DNA of 64,000 nucleotides from Oxyruncus cristatus (taxonomy: Eukaryota > Chordata > Aves > Passeriformes > Cotingidae). Made by a program: the position numbers and the translations under genes. Location: assembly GCA_013399855.1 (NCBI GenBank), contig VXAY01006939.1:62001-126000 (forward strand), given 5' to 3'. The notes under the pieces were generated by a model. That model searched no databases. It was not told the DNA's origin and saw nothing but the letters and a program-made list of their open reading frames with translations. Below are positions 47,851 through 61,260 of this stretch, one piece after another. Each line of letters opens with the position of its first letter. Position 1 is the first letter of the stretch.

Positions 47851-50039
47851 TTACTGAATTTTAAAGGAGCTCTTATTTCAAATCTTTCTTTATAGAGTTT
47901 CCTATAAATAAGTATATATCAAGGAAGCAAAAAAATGTGTGGTGTTCAGAAAATCAATTATTACATGTTTGTTTCCTCTGTGATTTGAGGCTGTAAGGTC
48001 CTGGTTAGGTCTCCAATTAAACAAACAAAAAAGTTACAAGTCTTTCAAGTGTTCTGATGTTCTGAAATGTACATGTTTTTTCACACACAGACTTTCTGAG
48101 AACCTTCATGTCTAATTAAAGAGGATTTTATACAACTCTGGTTGTATTTTACATACAGGCTCTGCACTTCACAGTGACTTTTCCTCCCTGTTTATTTTCC
48201 CTTAAGTGGTCTCAAGAGAGTTTTCTTTGGCATTTCCCAGCTGTGTCAGGTAAACTTTGCTTAAAGACTCCGCTCCTCCAGTTTGAACTGGCAGAATAGG
48301 ATTGATTATTCTAAATTATTCAGTGCTTCTGCTACTTCTGAGTGATACTTGTAGATCTCTTGGCAAAATACCCTGGGAGAGTGCTATTATAGGCTTTTCC
48401 AAATTCTTGATGATAGGCATCGTGTATCTACCAGCTTCAAACTTCATGGCCTGGTCCTGTATTTTTCATGCATCTGGAACACCGGGGGCATAGTATTTCA
48501 TTCCATGGAATCAGACACCTGTACAAAATGGCTCTAACACACTACAGATCATCAGGGCTCCACTGTTCTCACTAGAACTGCTGAGTGCTTTTAAGCACCT
48601 TTTCCTTTCTTGCCTGATGAAATAATTTTTTTTCTTTCCCAGAGTTCTACAGTCTGGAAATTGTTTCTTTTCAGTCCTATCAACACTGTGTGTCCTGTTT
48701 CGCCAAACAAAGCAGGATGTAGAACCTGGTTAAAGAATTTGTCTAGAAGAATTTTAGTTGGAAAGATTGTAAACTGCTCAGAGAATAAAAATATTATTTC
48801 TCAAAAAACACCACAACTTGGCATCATACTGTCACTTTTCTTTTGCAATTAAAAAAAAAGTGGGGTTTGAGGAGAGGATGGAATTTTGTGTTTTGAAAGA
48901 TAGAGCAGAAAATTAAAACTGGGAAAAATTTATAATAAAGAGAAAAAAATAAAATTGCACTAAACCAAATCAGTGGTAAAGAGTTTTAATTATTTTGACT
49001 GTATGTACTCTAGAACAAATATATTTCTCTGCAATTTGCAATTTGGTTTGAAATATGATGTGATCTTTCAGCAGCTATAGTTAGAATGAAAAGCAACAGA
49101 TAAATCATCAAAAGACAAATGACAAATAGTATGTAAATGAATTTCTGAAATGGCTTTTCAACTTAGCAGATATATCAATTATGGCACAACTGTTGCAGTC
49201 TAGCAATAATACAAGAAATATGACACATAGCTGAGCCAAATCTTAAAAGAAAGTTTTTTGAAGTATTATTAAAACATTTCCTTTAAAAAATCTCTTTTGG
49301 CAAGGAATGTATTAAAAAAAATGCAAGTGGTTTAAATTTTTTTGTTACTTTGTCCCACTAACACACAGTTCTCTCCACAATCTTACTTATTCAGACAATT
49401 TATTAACTAATGTAGCAAGAAAAAACATAGAAATTAATGATAAAGAAAACAGAAGGGACTGACACAGGCCTTTCCTATGCCTGTGTGTGTTTACCACAAT
49501 ACGAAAGAACGGCTTATCCCTTCCCTTTCTCTTTCTGCGTACTTTCAATACATTTTTGTGATTTCAGTTTGTCAAAGAAATGTTTTCACATATTTTCAGT
49601 GGAAGATATATAAAGAGAGAAAGCAATGGATGAAGTACAAAGGCAAAATAATCATATTTGCACAGGTGCACAACACAGAGGTTTTCCAGACTGCTGGTTG
49701 TACTCAATTGCACTCCAAGTCTATTAAACCCTGATGTTTCCTGATTTAATGAGAATACATTATAAATACTAACATATTTTTGTCTATCTTGGCATCAGTG
49801 TGTCTGTACTTCTGTCTTGGACCTGTCAAATTCTGACTAGGATGAAGATTTCTTTTGATGCTCTTTAATTAAATCTGATGTTCTGTTAAAGTAATCCTCT
49901 TTACCACAAAAATAATCTAGTCAGAGATTCATGCAATGGACAGTTCATTTTCTTACAATTGCTCTGGACAAGAATTTTTGTAACTGAGGTCATACCTTAA
50001 CTAAATAAAAGCAAAACATAAATGCATAAAAATATCTTA
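47851..50039. other. Non-coding AT-rich DNA
   Basis: No gene recognised. Frames at 48302-48493, 48610-48852 and 49477-49734 (+) are short and have no known similarity. The stretch 48130-48700 has more balanced composition than usual and is unexplained. Confidence 0.55.
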
Positions 50040-50322
50040 AGGGTGTGCGTCAAGAGGATGGGATCAGACTTTGCTTAGTGGCACCTGGCAACAGGATAAG
50101 GGAAATGGGAACAAAGTGAAACACGGAATGTTTCATCTGCACATGAGGAAAGTCATCTTTATTTTTAAGGTGATGGAACGGTGGAACAGGTTGCCCAATG
50201 AGATAGTGGAATCTTTCTGTGTGGTGTAGGGGGAACTGCTTTAGCAGCGAGTTTGGACTATATGATCTCTAGAGATCCCTTCCAACTTCAACTATGTTGT
50301 GATTTTGTGTGATTCTGTGAAA
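50040..50322 (+). mobile_element. CR1 LINE 3' end fragment
   Basis: About 280 bases: the end of ORF2, including GATGGAACGGTGGAACAGGTTGCCCAA near 50172, the 3' UTR block TTTGGACTATATGATCTCTAGAGATCCCTTCCAAC near 50252, and a decayed tail TGTGATTTTGTGTGATTCTGTGA (50298-50320). Orientation, block order and tail are all CR1-typical. It is short and diverged, with no open frame of note. Confidence 0.93.
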
Positions 50323-51260
50323 ATGGTACTGAAGAGTTTGCCAAGAGTGGAAATATTAAAAAGACATTTATTCTCTTGGGGAGACACAATGTAGAGTAGA
50401 CAAAAAGTACTGTATTAGGAATATATCTGTATAACCCTACAGCTCATAACCATGTTATCCAGGGGCTCAAATTAATGATTCCTCTTACTGAGGTAGGGAA
50501 CTGAGGGATCAAATATTTTCCTAAATAGAATTGTTTTCAATAGCTCCCATTCAAACTTTTGTGTTTTGTTTTTGGAATAAGCATAACATTTTCCCAAAGC
50601 TTCTGTACACTATGTCCAAAATATCTTTCATTTCATTAAAACTCAAATCATTCCAAAGTCTGCAGCATATTCTTTTTTTAATTCCAATTCAGTAACTGCC
50701 CCATTCAGTATTGTAAGCAAAAGAAAATTTTGCAACAAATATGATGTTCCAGACCTATTTTGTCTGAAGTTTTAAGTTTTACAGAATTAGAGAGAGTTAT
50801 GCTGAATTTTTGTACGTACATACTTTATCATTCTATCTTTACTCACATTAATAGATCAACGTGGTTTTCTACCCTTACAGTTATCTGCTGCCTGACATGG
50901 CATACATAAGATCATAACAATAAGCTTGAAATTTTACCTAAGTTGGAAGAAAGTCTTAACAGAAAATAAGAGATGCTGCAGTCTCTTTGCAAAATCTTGT
51001 GATGCTTCATCAGTCAACAGACTTCGTGTGTCTTACCTAATACTTTGTTTAAAGTGAGACTGGGAGTGTAGCACATATGTAAAGATCATTCAGATAAGAA
51101 CTCAGCCGTTGAAGCTAAAGAATATTAAAAAAAATAGACTTTCCTATCTGGACTGCTAAGTAAGTAAATTGTTACCAAAAGACAAAATGAAACAAAACAA
51201 AAGCAAAAAGAAAAATTGTTCTTAAGCTCAGATTTCAGTCAAGAACTACAGAGCGGTAGC
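50323..51260. other. Non-coding AT-rich DNA
   Basis: No gene recognised. A-rich words occur near 51185-51215. Confidence 0.6.
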
Positions 51261-51313
51261 AGAAAACAAAACAAAACAAAAAAAACCCAAACAAACAAAC
51301 AAAAAAAAAACAC
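51261..51313 (+). repeat. (AAAAC)n / (AAAC)n low-complexity tract
   Basis: AAAAC and CAAA units with very few other bases, of the same style as 5430-5531 and 54697-54850. Confidence 0.88.
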
Positions 51314-53278
51314 CTAATGAAGAAGTATCAAGCAGGAAATATGTACCCAAGACAAACAAAGCCTTGGCAGTATTTGGGAAACATAGGTAAGTAAGCATAG
51401 AATTTGGGGGCTTTAAATAAACCTCTTAGCCTTAAAGTCTCTGCAGACTAATATTGCAGTAGATGTACATTTGGCATCCATGGAATAAGACTATTTTCCA
51501 ACTGAAAGAACACAGAGAAGATACACATTACAAGTACATTCCTAAAAGAGGTTATTTGTAAAATAACATGTCTTGATGTAAGTTAACTTCCTCAAAACTT
51601 AAAATAAAGGAAGCTTTTTTTTGAAAGCTATTATACATTGAACTGAATCATAATTCAGCCTAAGGTGAGAGACAAATCTACACACAATCTTAACAAAAGA
51701 ACTCTTTTGTTTATTTATTTTTCACTTTTATTTCCCAAAAAACCACCTGCCTTCATCTAGTTATGACACTACTTATTTTAACACTTCTCTATCTATATAG
51801 TGAAAAGCACATTGATAACAAAATTTATAATTCAGGAACAAAACTTATATGTGAATGAATGCTGGTGTGTGGTTAAAATTATTGGAGAAATTATCTTGGT
51901 AAACAAGAATTATCAAAAATTGGAAAGAGAAATAAGGATTGCAGAAGAATCAAGTTCATGTAGGCATCATTTCATCAGAGAAACATCTCTGCTTTGGAAT
52001 AGCATCTAAAAATCCAGGGCATGAACTTGAAAAATTTGAGTATAGAACAATGATTTGAACACCTACCAGTCTGTCATATCTGATCACTTACCTTAGGCCC
52101 TCTCTTTACTTCCACCAATATCAACAGTAGAACTTCTTTTTATTTTGAGATTTTTGAATAAGCTTATTTTAAATATATATAATTGCTCATACCCATATAG
52201 CTCATAACATAATATGGAATGCTAGCTAGAAAGTTCCTATTTTAATGTAAACAGGTTAATTTTATTTACTATAAAAATATAGTCTGCATAGAATCATGTG
52301 TAATTAGCAGAGAATTGTTTGGCTTAATAGAAGTGCAAAAGCATTCAATTAGCATATTCAGATTCTTAAAAAGCTTCACATACATACCTTTGGGTATTTT
52401 TAATTTGATAGGTCTTTCTAAGATTGTGGATATTCATGTGAGAAGCAGATGTTTGCATAAGAATCAAAGGTATTAGTTCCCACAAAGTATTAAAAAACCT
52501 ATTGGTTTTGGGTTATTACAGTGATTAGCTTGAATACTACATTGCAGAGACAGGCTTTAACTTTCTGGCTTTGTTTTACTTATTCTAAGAATCTGTTTAA
52601 AAAATGGGTTTCAAATTATCTCTGTTATTCTTATGCCAACAGTTCTTCATATGAATGAATATACAAATAATGACGGAGACCAAAATATCCTTGTGATCAA
52701 AAATCAAAAGTGATTTTGTGACTTCAGGGGGAAAAGTCGAGAGTAAGTTTTAAAACTTAACTCTTCTCTTTGGAGATAAAAACATTTGTATCAAAGAGAA
52801 TATGAATAGCAAGTTTGAAAACTTCCTCAGATCTGAATATCTTATTTCTGCAAACATTTCAATGCAGAATTTTTGGTACCCCAAGTGACTTATGACCACC
52901 CTGGAAAGAGGTGTGTATAGTCATTTAAATATGTCTAAGTATAATTTATAAGGCAATTGCATGGAGAAACAGATTTCAGGTCTTATCAGACACTATACAC
53001 AGATCATAGTTATTTTTGTTATGTTTGATACCCATTGCCAAGATTTCATCTGCAAATATCACTCAAAGCCTCCAAAAACTGACATTCAACATAACAGATG
53101 CATCGGCATATCTTTGGATAAATTTGTTATGTAGGCAGACTGTTATCTCACTCTTCATGATTGTATTATCACTTACTCATCTAGTTTCTATAATGATTCA
53201 AAGAAATCACAGCAATAAATTTCATTACCAGACATAATTTTTAGGTTTAAAAATAACTAAATGGTTTCTTTACATTAC
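51314..53278. other. Non-coding AT-rich DNA
   Basis: Nothing recognised. Frames at 51800-52009 and 53016-53237 are short and without domains. Confidence 0.6.
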
Positions 53279-53845
53279 TGCCATGGTTTAACCCCAAACA
53301 GCAACTAAGCGCCACACAGCCACTCACTGACTCTCTCCTGGTGGGACAGGGGAGAGTGAAAACGAAAAACCTCATGAGTTGAGGGAAAGACAGTTTAATA
53401 AGTAAAGTAAAGCAAAACAAGAATTCATCCACTGCTTCCCGTGGGCGGCAGGTGTTCAGCCATCTCCAGGAAAGTGGAGCTCCATCGTGTGTAAAGGTGA
53501 CTTCCGAAGATAAACACCATAAGTTCAAACACCACAAGTTCAAACACTACCCCCTTCCTTCTTCTTCCACCAGCTCTATATGCAAAGCATGATGCCATAC
53601 GACCTAGAATACTCCTTTGGTCAGTTGTGGTCAGCTGTCCTGGCTGTGTCCCCTGCCAACTTCCCAACCTCCTCAATGGCAGGGTGGGGGCAGAAGTAGA
53701 AAAGGCCTTGACTCTGTGTACCGACTTCTCAGCAGTAAAAAAAAAAATCACTGTGCTATCAACATTATTTTCAGCACAAATCCATAATATAGGCCTATAT
53801 TAGCTACTGTGAAGAAAATCAATTATATACCAGCCAAACCCAGCA
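53279..53845 (-). mobile_element. Solo LTR of an avian endogenous retrovirus
   Basis: On the minus strand the element starts TGCTGGGTTTGGCTGG (53845 downward) and ends GGGGTTAAACCATGGCA (53279), giving TG...CA ends and a length of about 567 bases. This is an LTR type that I know to be frequent in bird genomes, possibly of the ERVL group. Reading on the minus strand, a TATA-like CATATAGA (about 53576-53583) is followed ~180 bases later by ATTAAA (53394-53399), in the promoter-then-polyadenylation order expected of an LTR. No internal region is present. Flanking 5-base words (ATTAC and CTTTT) do not match, so no target duplication survives. Open frames inside (53247-53543 and 53425-53751, minus) are by-products. 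Confidence 0.88.
53515..53544 (+). repeat. 15-bp tandem duplication inside the LTR
   Basis: CACCATAAGTTCAAA (53515-53529) and CACCACAAGTTCAAA (53530-53544) differ at one base. It probably arose after or during LTR expansion and could tell apart copies of the family. Confidence 0.9.
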
Positions 53846-54696
53846 CTTTTGCATCTGTCTATACTTGTATCTTTTTCCAGTATCATCTTTTGATATTCAT
53901 TGTACATAACTGCAGGATCAAAACATTAGTTTTTAAATTTCAATATCAGTTACACATTTCAGAAAGATAAAAAAGTGAGCAAGTTTCACTTTATTAACAT
54001 CTCTTTCCCCCATAAGAGAAAGGATTCAGAATTATGAAATTTCTTGCGGGTCAAAAAGAGCATTTTGCCACTACACAAATACTTGGTTTGATCTCAGAAA
54101 TTGAGATAATTTTAAGTTTCTAGAATTAGTCAAAATGAGTGATAAATAGTTTCACGAAGGAGTCAAAGAGTAAACTCTGAGCTTTCTCAGCACAGCTATG
54201 ATTCATAGGAAACGAGGACCTGTAAAACAGAAAGCTAACATAAAAATGGAAAGATACTAATTTCACAGCAACATTTATAAATAAATTTCTATCAAATAAA
54301 TAAATCATTATAATTCTAACTTTCAATTCAGTTGAAAAAGTTTCCTAGCACTTTCTGCATAGAAGAGGTCATTAAAAAGGCTGGAGCTGTCAGTATGACG
54401 TTAGACAAAGACATAATCTATGTGGTGTAGCTTCCACAGCCAAAAAAAAATCTGCATACACTGCTCCCAAAGATTTCTAAATTAATTTGAAATTCTCTAA
54501 AAAAAGACTTTAAAACTTTTAAGCACTCAAGAAAATATTTAGATCAGCTTTTTAGGATGTCAGAGCATATAAAGGAACCAAATATAGGAGAGATCAAAGT
54601 CTGTAAAGAACAGAGCAGTTAAAAATATAGTTTGACAAGTATCAAGAAAGTTGATGGCAAAAGACATTACAGTAGCATTCTCAAATTACATAAAGC
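53846..54696. other. Non-coding AT-rich DNA
   Basis: No gene recognised. Confidence 0.6.
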
Positions 54697-54850
54697 AAAA
54701 AAAAACAAACAAACAAACAAACAAAAAACAATGACTAAAGAACAAAAAGGCACAAAAACCTAAAAACCCCCCCAAAAAACCAAAAGAAAACCACAAAAAA
54801 CCCAACCAACCAACCAACCAACAAACAACACCAAAAAAACCCAAAACTCA
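54697..54850 (+). repeat. A/C-rich low-complexity tract with (AAAC)n and (CCAA)n
   Basis: A run of five CAAA units (54705-54723), a stretch of C7 with A6 (54767-54779), five CCAA units (54803-54821) and further AAACCC words, about 150 bases of almost only A and C. The largest such tract in the window. Confidence 0.9.
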
Positions 54851-55035
54851 AAACTATAAAGAACTGGAGAGAAGATTAAAAACTGTTGTAAATAATATCA
54901 TAACATACAGCAGATGAAGTCGCTGTTAAAAGGCACAACAAAAAAAAGCTTTTATGGGCTCAGTAAGTTCCAAGTGAACTTTTTCCGCTACCCAGATAGC
55001 CTGCCCAAGAGAAACAGGTTAAGTAGCAAGTAGAG
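54851..55035. other. Non-coding AT-rich DNA
   Basis: Nothing recognised. Confidence 0.5.
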
Positions 55036-55052
55036 AAAAAAAAAAAAAAAAA
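55036..55052 (+). repeat. Poly(A) run, 17 bases
   Basis: Homopolymer with no recognisable retrocopy upstream. Confidence 0.9.
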
Positions 55053-58000
55053 GCTAATTCAGAGAATACTTTCAAGACCAGATAAACATCAGAAGAATCA
55101 ACTGTCTCTCACAAATTCATCTCACAGATTAAGCTCTCTAAGATATTCCAGCACAACCAAAGCTATGAAAGATGTAGTTAAATGATCAGTTTTTGAAACG
55201 ACAGAACAAGTTAATAGAAATATAATGAAAAATCATAGTGCTTCAACTTAGCAAACTAAGATTTGAATCAGTAAAGCCTCCAAAACAATGATAAAGTAAT
55301 ATTTTGAGTATTAAAAAAAAATAGAATTGTATGCAATTTCAAGTCATCATGAAACATACTTCTCTAGTGATGAAATGTTCTGAGGCATCATATTAGAAAG
55401 AACTAAAAAATTCTTAGAGAGAAACTTAGGGCACTTTACCATTAGGGCTCAATTCGTCATATATTAAGCAGGTATTTCAATAAAAATAGGTAGAAAAGTA
55501 CAGTTAGAAGTAGATAGAAGCAAAATATTTATAGTAAACATCGTGTATCTCAGAGCAGGATTTCTCCAGTTCTATCTCAACTCATAGCAATTTACGACTC
55601 ATATCTTCAAGTCAAGATTTATTTCCGTGATGATAAAGGGATGGAAGAGGTGAAAAATCAAAGAACTTGAGACAAATCTCAGCCTTTTAGTAAAGGAAAA
55701 TAGCAGAAGCACATTTAGTGTTAAATAGTGAGTACTCGCATTCATGGGAGAAATCAAGTTTCCTTCCTTAAAGTTATGCAAAAAAGAAGGCATCAGCCTT
55801 TGAGGTTAGGATGCCAGAGAGAACTTTCTGCTATAAGAGAAAAACCACAGCAGAGACAGAAACAAAAACCTCAATATTGAAGGTTCAGTCAAGTGCCATT
55901 AACAAGGCATCCTCTTTCCTCTGCTCCCTCAATAAAACCAAGTTCTAGTTCTTACACTCGAGCACAGAAACAACCTATAATAACTAGTCTATAACAAGCC
56001 TGTTTGTCTCTAGTCAACATCTTTTAAACTAGGAAGGATTCCAAGTTGAATCATAAAAGTTTTACTGCACTATATATTTATATTGTAATATATATACTAA
56101 AGGAATGATGAAGACTAGTTTTCTTGTTGAGACATTCCATAGCCTAAGATTAGCATACAAATGAAGTTATGCATGGTGTACCAAAGAAAATTCTGTTTGG
56201 GCATTGCAGAAAGCAGATAATTGAAATAATTCAGATTTCTGAGTACAAGTCACAATTTCAACAGCACTTACAAAACTAATTTCTCTGCTATACACAGTGC
56301 TACCAGCAAGCTCTACTTCTATTTCACTTTGGAAAGTTTCAAGAATTAATATGCAATATACACCTATGAAAAAAAAATGAAGAAAATTTATATAAATATC
56401 AGAATAGACCAATAATAGACAGTAAACACTGGAATTTCACAGATTTTAACCAAATCTTTACAAATTTGCAAAAGTGAATTTCTAATCTTGTTACAGGCAA
56501 CTTTGAAAGGCAGTCATTATTGTTAAGTGCAGAATGAGGAGGTTTCCATCATCTGATAAACATTCATTTGAATCTCTGGAAACGAAGCCCCCTCATTTTA
56601 CTCCTTTCTTAAAAGCTCCTCAAGATCAGAAAGGATTGTAAACTTTAACCTGTGCTGTGAACAGGCTTCAATTGCATCTGTGTATGTTAACTGAATCACA
56701 CGAAAATCTTATCAGCCTCTAACACATCATCTGTGTTACTTATGTAAAGAGTGAGTTTAATTGTTGCAAAGATCAGATGCCAAACACCAAGTTACAGCTG
56801 CTCACTGAACAGATGGGAAAGGTTATGGTATTTGAATATTTCATTATCAGTGAGACAGGTCACATAACAAGCCATAAATCATCTGTTTACAGGCACTTTG
56901 TTTGATGTAAAAAATGAAGGTTTTCTGTTTTTCCACCTTGAAAGTTTTCATTGCTGACAAAGTCAGCAATTTTCATACTGAAAATATCATTAGTGTGCAA
57001 ATTATATCTCAGAACAAATAGACATGAGACGTGATATCTGATGCCTAGGCTTTGTTCAAATACACACATTAAAAAACATATTTACTCATATTTCTCATAT
57101 ACCATGTAATTACATAGGTAACAGAAATAAAGCATGGGATTTTTTTCAGAGTGCAAGGGCATGTGGGTATCCTACAACACCAGGCCCATGAGAGTAACAT
57201 GCCCCCTTATTAGAGCAATGAAGTATTGCAAAGAAAATATTTGTTTTAATTTTAAAAGAAAACTCAGTAAGACTGATTTCTATTAATGTAAGACTTTCGT
57301 ATGAATTTAAAAAATTAAAAACTGCAGTTATCAGTTAGTTAAACGAAAAAGGTCTCTGGTACCAACTGTAAGCAGTGAAGCTAGACAGCAAGAAGATATA
57401 AAGTTGGCAGGAAGAGAAATTTTCCTTGCACCAAGGACAGAGATTAGAAAACAAACCCTGAAAGTATTATGAATGTGTATTCTGAAACAGCCTTCAATTC
57501 TGGGGGCCCCTTTAACATGCTGACAATGTCCAATTCTACTCTAATCCCCATGTAAAAGAGTAAACTTAATTGTATTAGGAACTGACCATTTTATTTGTAT
57601 TTTCACTACATGTGGCTTCACCACCCTATCACCTCCAGCTGAACAATCCTATCATTGCTCATTCTAACTTACACCCATGGGAAAGATAGTAGTAGTATAA
57701 TATTACATTATGTGTGGTTCACTCTCATAAAAAGTGTACATATCCATTTATATTTTTACTATTGCCTAAGGCTAACACTGAGAAAATGTATTAATGCTTT
57801 TTATCCTATTCCTTTTTTTTTAAGCTTTTGAAAGAAAAACAATGTTAGTATATCACATAAAACTTGTACCAAGAAAAATTTAACAACACACATACTAGAA
57901 AATGAGAAAATTAATGCACAAAGGCTGTTATCCAAGCTTCAGTTATATATTACCAGAGAACTGAACTGGAGAAGGATCAGAAACAGATAATTTAAAATAT

Positions 58001-60183
58001 AGAAAAACTACAAGCCATGGATGGTAAATTTAGGAATATAAAGGTTTCCTGTCATAAGCTAAGAGAGATGAGATAAATCAGTTGAGCTCAATCTATCGTT
58101 AAACCAATGATTTACCCTTTGACATCTGATCTGTGGTTTCATTCCACTTTTTGATATTTATTCAGGGTTTATTTTAATCCTATTAAATGAAAGTGTGAAA
58201 AATACAAAATTATTACTTTGACTCTGTAAGCCCCTAAAATGTTGAACCATAAATATCCTAGCTTGCTAAAGTGAAGACCCGTTCCTCCACAGCACATCCA
58301 GAGATTTAATTATATGAATAACTGAGAGTAAGGAACTTTATGAAGAAAATGTACTGTCAACAACTTTGAGTTAAAAATAGGGATGAGATACAGTGAGAGG
58401 AATATTGATAGAAGATAGAGGTTATCAAGTGTGCAAAATTTTCCTTTTCAGAAGAAATGGCTCATTTGACAGGGTGTACTTTGGACACACTGACTCCTAC
58501 CAAATTCTGTGTTGTTATATAAACTACTAAGACCTGTATGTCATAATTATTAACTTGATTTTCAAAAAACAACTTTAAGAAAAAAAGAAGTTTTGTTAAA
58601 ACAGGTAGATGTGATATTGGAATTTCAATACATCTTTCCCTCCTCATGGTAATTTTTTCTTGTCAATATTTTTCTAAGTCTGACATAAAATTCTTCATAT
58701 TAGCACCAAAATACTTCAGAAAGTGAGTAGTGAGGAGAAAAAAAGGTGAACTGAAGAATTAAAAGCAACCATTTTTCCAGATAACTTAAATATCTTAGTT
58801 CTGACAAAACTCCTAACTCGATTTAGAAAGTGAAATCTGTCTTAGGACCTTATTATCTTAGGAAATCATGCTTAAGACCACGTGTTTAGGACCACACCTT
58901 TGATTTCCATAATCTTATGAGTCTTTTTTTTTTTACTTTCATGTCTGATGGATGAGAAAACACAGAATCCCAAAATGGGAGAAAAGCCCTGGCATTGCAC
59001 ACATGCCTCTTTCAGCTGTTCATAAGGCATTGCTTCAGGACATCACACTAGTGATATGACTCAAACTATAACCCTTTCAATAATTTGACTTACTGTACAA
59101 GAGATCATTAGAAAAGAAAGCAAAATACTTGGGAACTAAATCCAGAAATGAGATTCACTTGACATACTATATAAAACTTTGAAAATATTTCCCCCAAATA
59201 TTTTAATAGCCTTAGATTTCTGCAATGAAATACATCCATTTACCAACTTAGCTTTTAAAATATTTTCTTTTTTAATATCCAATAGGCATATGAAAAGACT
59301 CTTATATCTTGGTTTGGAATCAGCAAAACTCTATTATTTTTTTAGGAAAGCGAAAAGCATCTCAGCTCTCCTTTAAAGGTACTCCAATAAAAGGGGTGAA
59401 CTGGCATAGATTAAAAAAGTGGTCTACTGTTTGCACTCTAGGGTACAGAGAATGCAACGTATTTGCATTTAACATATTGGAATTGATGACACCTTGCCTC
59501 AGTTGGCTTATTGTTATAGCTAGGATAAACAACATGTCTCAATAAAAAGGTTTTGAATCTTTTGATCAAATGTCAAAATTGCTTAGTCTACAAACAGGAA
59601 TATTTCTCAGAGAAAAATTCATAAGTGAATCATGGAGAAGGCTATTTTGAATATCATCTGGAACATCTGTATGTTTTTCTTGGTATCATAATTTTCTGTA
59701 ATACAGTCAAGTGAAGCTCTCCTTCACTGTTGGTATAATTTTAATGACTGCGTCACCTCAAAGAATGCCAACAGCATAATTTTTCTAATGAGAAAGTGGG
59801 TTTCTATGTCTTCAGCAAAACAGAACATGAAGATCTGTCCCTTGACAATATTTTTTTTTTTTTGCATTTTACTAGCATACAGCATTTAATGCCAAAATCA
59901 GTGATCAAAACGTGCTGTAAAAATCAATTACTGTTCAAAGAAGAAAAGGTAGTGTAGTATATTTGACCTTCTAACCCACAGAACACCAAGGCAAGAGCAA
60001 ATGAAAGTGATTAAAACATTGGAAGCAACTGAATAACAAGGATTTATTAGCCTCCTGCACAAGATAGCTGTTTCTCCTAATATCAGACCTACTATATCTG
60101 CGTAAAAAAAAATACCTTTGATGACAGGAGTTTCCTGAAAGGTAGCTTGGTTTTCTTTCTTTTCAACACTGAAGAGTTAATTT
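55053..60183. other. Non-coding AT-rich DNA
   Basis: About 5 kb without a recognised gene or dispersed repeat. An A/T palindromic stretch (TATATATTTATATTGTAATATATATA) lies at about 56072-56097. Frames at 55599-55793, 56167-56412, 56887-57069, 58462-58647 (all minus), 59179-59376 and 59309-59545 (+) are short, unrecognised and mostly hydrophobic or lysine-rich. Confidence 0.6.
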
Positions 60184-60274
60184 TTGACTTGATAATGCAT
60201 TTCAAAGTATGTACAGGGTCTTCTTAGCTCTTGTAACATAAAAGAAAAAGAAAAAAAAAANGGGTTTTCTTAAC

Positions 60275-60314
<40 letters not shown>
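60184..60314. repeat. A-rich tract with one N and near-duplicated flank
   Basis: The words GGGTCTTCTTAGCTCTTGTAA (60217-60237) and GGGTTTTCTTAACTCTTTTAA (60262-60282) are near copies, each followed by an A-rich run; the second run is ~34 pure A. A single N at 60261 stands at the start of the second copy. This looks like polymerase slippage or a join of imperfect reads at a homopolymer, more than real duplicated DNA. Confidence 0.75.
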
Positions 60315-60315
<1 letters not shown>

Positions 60316-61234
60316 AGATAATGAAGGACCACAGAAGCCGATACTCAATTTTGAATTCAGAACAGTCATATGTTTTACTAAAGGTGTGCATCTTACCATA
60401 AATTTCAAATGCAAGTTTATGGAATACTAGACATACAATAACATTAAGTATTGGAGGCAAGGAGTTTCATCCTACATGTGCATTTGAAAAAGTGGCTTGT
60501 GAAGTGCAACAGAAACTTGCCACATTGTTTTTACCTATGAACAGTCATGTCACCATTCTTTGGGACTAAGCACTCCTAAAGTTCTGGCATACTTTTCTGC
60601 TAATAACACAATAAGTAGAAGTGCATATGTTTCAGAGCAGAATTTGGTTATTTCAAGTCTTATGTACAATGAATCTGTGGCTATGCATATTTAAGGAGCA
60701 TGGTCAACAATAATGGACAGTAAAAGGCTCCAAACCAATATATTCCAGGATGTTCTAAGGTTCAGAAGGACAGAGATGGAGGCTTTATACATATATGTCA
60801 CTGGCAAAAAGGAAAACTATTTAATCCATTAATCTGACTGATTTGAAACTGGTTGATGAAAGAGACCAACTACACTTTCCTCAGCTAAATAAGGAAAACT
60901 TGTTTTCTTGGAATCTCTCTGAACTGATCAGACTTCATTGCATTTCATGTTTTCAAACTCAAATACATTGCTAGACCATCTATTGCTGTTCACACTCTTA
61001 GTTAAGCCCACGCTTAGCTAGTCACTTCAATTCATGAAGGGAATGCGGAAGAATTAACAGCAATTTTTTTCTGAGTTTAAATTCTTATATATTCAACTCA
61101 TTCAAGCTACCCAATAATTACAACAATTTTTACAGTCAACAGAATCCTATTCCACAATTAATTTACTCACTAATAGGGAAGTAAAAAAGTGTTTTCTTCT
61201 TTATGTAAATCTCCAGTCTAAAAGTCATATTTCA
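60315..61234. other. Non-coding AT-rich DNA
   Basis: No gene or repeat recognised. Confidence 0.6.
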
Positions 61235-61260
61235 TTTTCAGCTGAAGATTTTCAGCTGAA
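61235..61260 (+). repeat. 12-bp direct repeat with paired E-boxes
   Basis: TTTTCAGCTGAA occurs at 61235-61246 and 61249-61260, two bases apart. Each copy has the palindromic E-box CAGCTG, placed 14 bases apart. It could be a binding site pair for basic helix-loop-helix factors, which is inference, or a small duplication. Confidence 0.85.

Noticed and set aside
53425..53751. Overlapping minus-strand frames of 98 and 108 codons
   Set aside because: They lie in an LTR, which normally does not encode protein, and overlap each other in different frames.
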